A DNA stretch of 64,000 bases from Colius striatus (taxonomy: Eukaryota > Chordata > Aves > Coliiformes > Coliidae). A program made the position numbers and the translations under genes. Below, one piece after another: positions 60,801 to 64,000 of the stretch. Every line of letters starts with the position of its first letter. Positions within the stretch are counted from its first letter, which is position 1. The notes beneath the pieces are model-generated. The model was not told the DNA's origin. It made no database searches and saw nothing but the letters and a program-made list of their open reading frames with translations. Location: positions 3,038,001 through 3,102,000 of the forward strand of contig NC_084776.1 in assembly GCF_028858725.1 (NCBI RefSeq), read 5' to 3'.

Positions 60801-61504
60801 GTGTGAATGTTCCCTTAACGGCTGGCTGGGAGTTTGGAGGGGCTGGGGGTGACACTGAGCTCTGATATGGTCCTTAAATAGAGAGAAAAAGGAGGAAAAA
60901 ACCAGAAGGGAAAAAAAAGCAGGGTATGAAAGAAAGAAAAAAGGAGCCCCAGCAATTTCCAAATCACCACTAAAAATAAAGCAGAAGCACTAATTCAGGG
61001 TGGGGCTGGGCGTGGGGAGAGCATGGAGAGGTGAAGCCCTCATCAAAGGCACAGGACGAGTAATGAGGCACTGAGATACGATTAAAGTATTGGCTTAATC
61101 ACAGCTTTGATGTCAGCCACGGCATCTTACCCTGCCAAGCCTCAGCAGGGATGGGGATGGGTCCCCTGCACCAGGGTCCTGCTCTTCTCCTCGGCCCTCC
61201 AGCAATCAACCCCAACCCAAAGCAAGTGGTACCCGCGCCAAGTGTTGGCACCAGATGTCTGGAAGGACACGGGCGATTCCTTCCCAGCAAGGGATCCTTT
61301 GCCTGGGAGCAGCAGGATCTCTGCCACCTGCACCTCACTGGTCCCCAGAAGGTCCTCAAGCCACCCCCACCCCAAGTTCCCAAACCCCTCCATAAAACCA
61401 CCGTGAGACACAGGATGTGTCGTCCTTTCGTGGGGTCTCAGAGCATTAACCTGGATGCTATCTTGGTCTTGCCTGCTCGCTGCCAGCCAGGATGCTGGTG
61501 ACAT

Positions 61505-61583
61505 CCTTTGTCACAGCCCATGAGGCTGGACTCGACCTTAAAGGTCTTTTCCAGCTGAAATGACTCTGTGACTCTATGACTGC
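61505..61583 (+). mobile_element. CR1 LINE 3' tail
   Basis: Short tail with gaggctggactcgacctta, aaggtcttttccagctgaaa and gactctatgact. Confidence 0.75.
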
Positions 61584-61676
61584 AGCACACAACCCAGCAC
61601 TTTCCCCGTGGAGAAGTGTCCAGCCTCCACTTTCACTCCATCAAGGGAATACTGGGCTAATAGTCCTGGCCAAGCT

Positions 61677-61700
61677 TTTATTATTATTATTATTATTTTA
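61677..61700. repeat. TTA microsatellite
   Basis: About seven TTA units, upstream flank. Confidence 0.9.
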
Positions 61701-64000
61701 ATCTGAGGTGCCTAAAGTGAGGTGTTGAAATGCAGGTTGAGCACGCTGAGCTTGGCAGGGGACCAAGTCCTGGGTTTCTGAAGTCCTGAGCACAACCTCC
61801 AGCGCCGTGGAGCAAGAGCTGCGTGTGCTCAGCATCTCCGAAGAGAGAAATCGCCCGGCTGCGCTTTGATGCGGTGCCAAGGGCTGGATCTGCGTGTCTA
61901 ATTTAAGGTGCTTGGGTTGGAAAATGTTGACAATTATTGTTACTCTGAAATTAAATCAGTGCTTAATTATCAAAATTGATGGTAACTTAGAGTGGCACTT
62001 TCCAAAAGAGCCTGAGGGAGTCAGAAGGAGGTTTTTCAAAGGAGGTTTAATGTCTCAGGGCCATGTCTGCCTCCTCGTACCTGCACTTTCTTACTGCCTG
62101 CTCCTGCTTCTGTACCTTTCTAAAGCCACCTGAGTGGTGCTGAGGACTCTACTGAGAGGGTACAAGGTGGGTCTGCAACGATGACGCCTCCAGCCTTCCA
62201 AAGGCACTTAGCTAATTCACAGTGAAGAATCAATTGGCTTTGGGTGCCTAATTCTCCTATAATCCTTCAGATAATCCCAGCTTCAGGCTTTCAGATACTG
62301 ATAAACAAACAAAAAAACCCCCACAAGAAATCTTTGCAAATAGAATAGAATAGAAAAAAACCCCACCCATATATTTCATATAACTTTCAGATACTCTGAA
62401 CTAAATATGAAATAGGTTGAGGACAATAGCAATAAAATATTGCTCAAGAGAGAGAGTAAAGGCATGGAGACCGTGAAGCCTGAGGCTGAGAACACTGTTT
62501 CGTAATTAAGGTAGCCTCCAGACAACGATTGTCATACAGAGGCATTGCTCAAGGACCCAGCCATTATTGCTTTCATTATAATTTTTTCAGGAGAGGATCT
62601 TTTTTCTGGCTTGGCTCCACTTTCATTCAAAGCTCCCACTGGCCCCCGGTTACTAACAAGAAAGCGTTGATTGAGAAACGCTAATGACAGCCTCCGTGGG
62701 ATGCAAAGGAGCGGGCGGGCTCGTGGCACCACACGTCCAGATCAGGAGGTCTGCTGAGAAAGGGGACACCAGCCAGGGACATCAAATGCCTGGGATGAGG
62801 AAAACCCTGAGAGAGGTGGAGAGAGGGGCCTCACAGAGTGAGGGAAGGCTGCCGACACACCCCGGAGTGGGTGGTCATTTGCTGGTTAAATGGGGTCCTG
62901 CTGGTCTTTGTGCATTCAACCATTTGAAAAAGAGCTGGCAGGAAGGGTTTTCCAAAGAAAACTGAGCTGACTTCTTAAAAACCATCCTGATAAATCCTAC
63001 ATTGCAACCAAATAGCTTCTTTTTTCCCCCATTTGCATTACAACATGGGAGCTGTAGTTTCTATGTCTCGTGCTCTACACCATCCCATAGACTGCATCTC
63101 CCACGGAAGGCTGGGCATCAGGCTTGGGCAAGGAGAGTGTGAGGCAGTAGAGGAGGACACAAGGCAGGGGAATGGCAGACACCCCACACAATGACACCCA
63201 CTACAGATCCCTGCTGCCTGCCACAATTTACACGTTCTGGGTTGGAGCTGAAACCAGCCCTGGAGTTCCAGCTCTGCAATATTGGGGGGGAAAAGTAGTG
63301 AATTAGAAACTCCTGTTTTGATTTCCTATCAAAATCCAAATCAGGCTAAACATTTCAGATGGTCATCATTCCCCTTCTGGTCCTGAGTGAATCCATTGGG
63401 ATCACAGCATCAACTCCCATCACCTGATGTTACACTGAGCATGACCATGCCTGTCTGCTCTTAACTGCTGACCTATCTTAATCATCCCAGTAATTAATAA
63501 GCTGAGGCAAAGTCATGTTCCAACATGGTCTAATTTTCAGCTGAAAACAAGAGCCAAGGAGGATTAGAAACAAATGGGAACACCCTGAAATGGCTTCCTC
63601 ATACACTGAGCCACTGTGGGTCATTGCTTCCCTACCCCCAGAGCCCTCCATGCATGAACCCAAGAGGACCAGGAGTTCTCCCATCCCACCTAATCCCTGC
63701 CTAAGCAGAAATCCTGAATTGTGGTGGTGAGGCCAGGGCTGAGCTGCTCTGATGTTTGGCCAATTATCAGCACCTGGATACTCGGGCAAGAGGGAGGTAA
63801 TGTAAGAAGAGAGAAACACTTTCAAGTTCTTTTTACTTCTGTAATAATGCTTCTGCTAGACAGTCTGCCTGGGGATGGCTAGGGCACAGCTCAGCTCTGG
63901 GGGAGCCTCCTCAGCCCCTGGAAATCCCAGCTGGCTGTGAGGGGAGAGCATGGGCTCATCCCATGGAGGGCAGAGCCCCATCCCATGGAGGGAAAGCTTG

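Larger units (their letters stand above)
58491..64000. other. Intergenic DNA with candidate distal regulatory blocks
   Basis: No gene is recognised. A TTA microsatellite lies at 61677-61700. Repeat-free blocks at about 60440-60800, 61850-62010 and 62490-62700 carry TCF-, SOX- and homeobox-like cores. In mammals the next gene on this side is CEP112, but I could not identify any of its exons here. Confidence 0.5.

Noticed and set aside
58491-64000. CEP112 3' exons, expected on this side from mammalian gene order
   Set aside because: I could not find a run of residues I recognise with proper splice sites. The gene is probably outside the window.
1-64000. CRISPR arrays, operons, prophage, endogenous retrovirus or other unusual system
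   Set aside because: No such structure was seen. The tandem repeats present are simple minisatellites without spacers, and the transposons recognised are CR1 LINE fragments.

Overview
The window is vertebrate nuclear DNA, most likely avian. The evidence is split genes with GT-AG introns, a CpG-island promoter, several CR1 LINE fragments whose 3' ends read like TTCTATGATTCT, and short introns. It holds one protein-coding gene I can support: AXIN2 (axin-2/conductin), the negative-feedback scaffold of Wnt/beta-catenin signalling, complete on the minus strand. All ten coding exons (exons 2-11) assemble without a frame break. Every junction has AG and GT boundaries and a matching phase, giving 2493 coding bases, or 830 residues plus stop.

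Layout. 1-23.9 kb: non-coding flank beyond the AXIN2 3' end, with CR1 fragments, microsatellites, one dense CpG patch near 7.6 kb and several AT-rich unique blocks that look like non-coding regulatory DNA. 23.9-49.3 kb: AXIN2, read right to left, with last exon and 3'UTR at 23.9-25.7 kb, exons 10-6 at 29.8-33.1 kb, exon 5 at 33.5 kb, exon 4 at 35.6 kb, exon 3 at 40.9 kb and the large RGS-encoding exon 2 at 47.0-47.9 kb. An inferred non-coding exon 1 lies near 49.1-49.3 kb inside a strong CpG island (about 47.6-50.05 kb). 50-64 kb: upstream flank with CR1 fragments and candidate distal elements, and no exon I can recognise.

How the parts work together. The protein carries, in order, a tankyrase-binding motif, an RGS domain (APC binding), a GSK3-binding helix, a beta-catenin-binding helix, a His/Cys-rich segment and a C-terminal DIX polymerisation domain. 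AXIN2 is a known direct target of TCF/LEF-beta-catenin. Perfect TCF 7-mers (WWCAAAG/CTTTGWW) occur in the promoter island, and I count ten in the 6-kb intron 2, several-fold above the simple expectation.

I found no prokaryote-like or otherwise undescribed system. The most useful leads are the TCF-site clusters, two tandem splice acceptors, two in-frame intronic minisatellites, a shortened His-rich linker and a possible plus-strand microexon. All positions were read by eye; no alignment was run.
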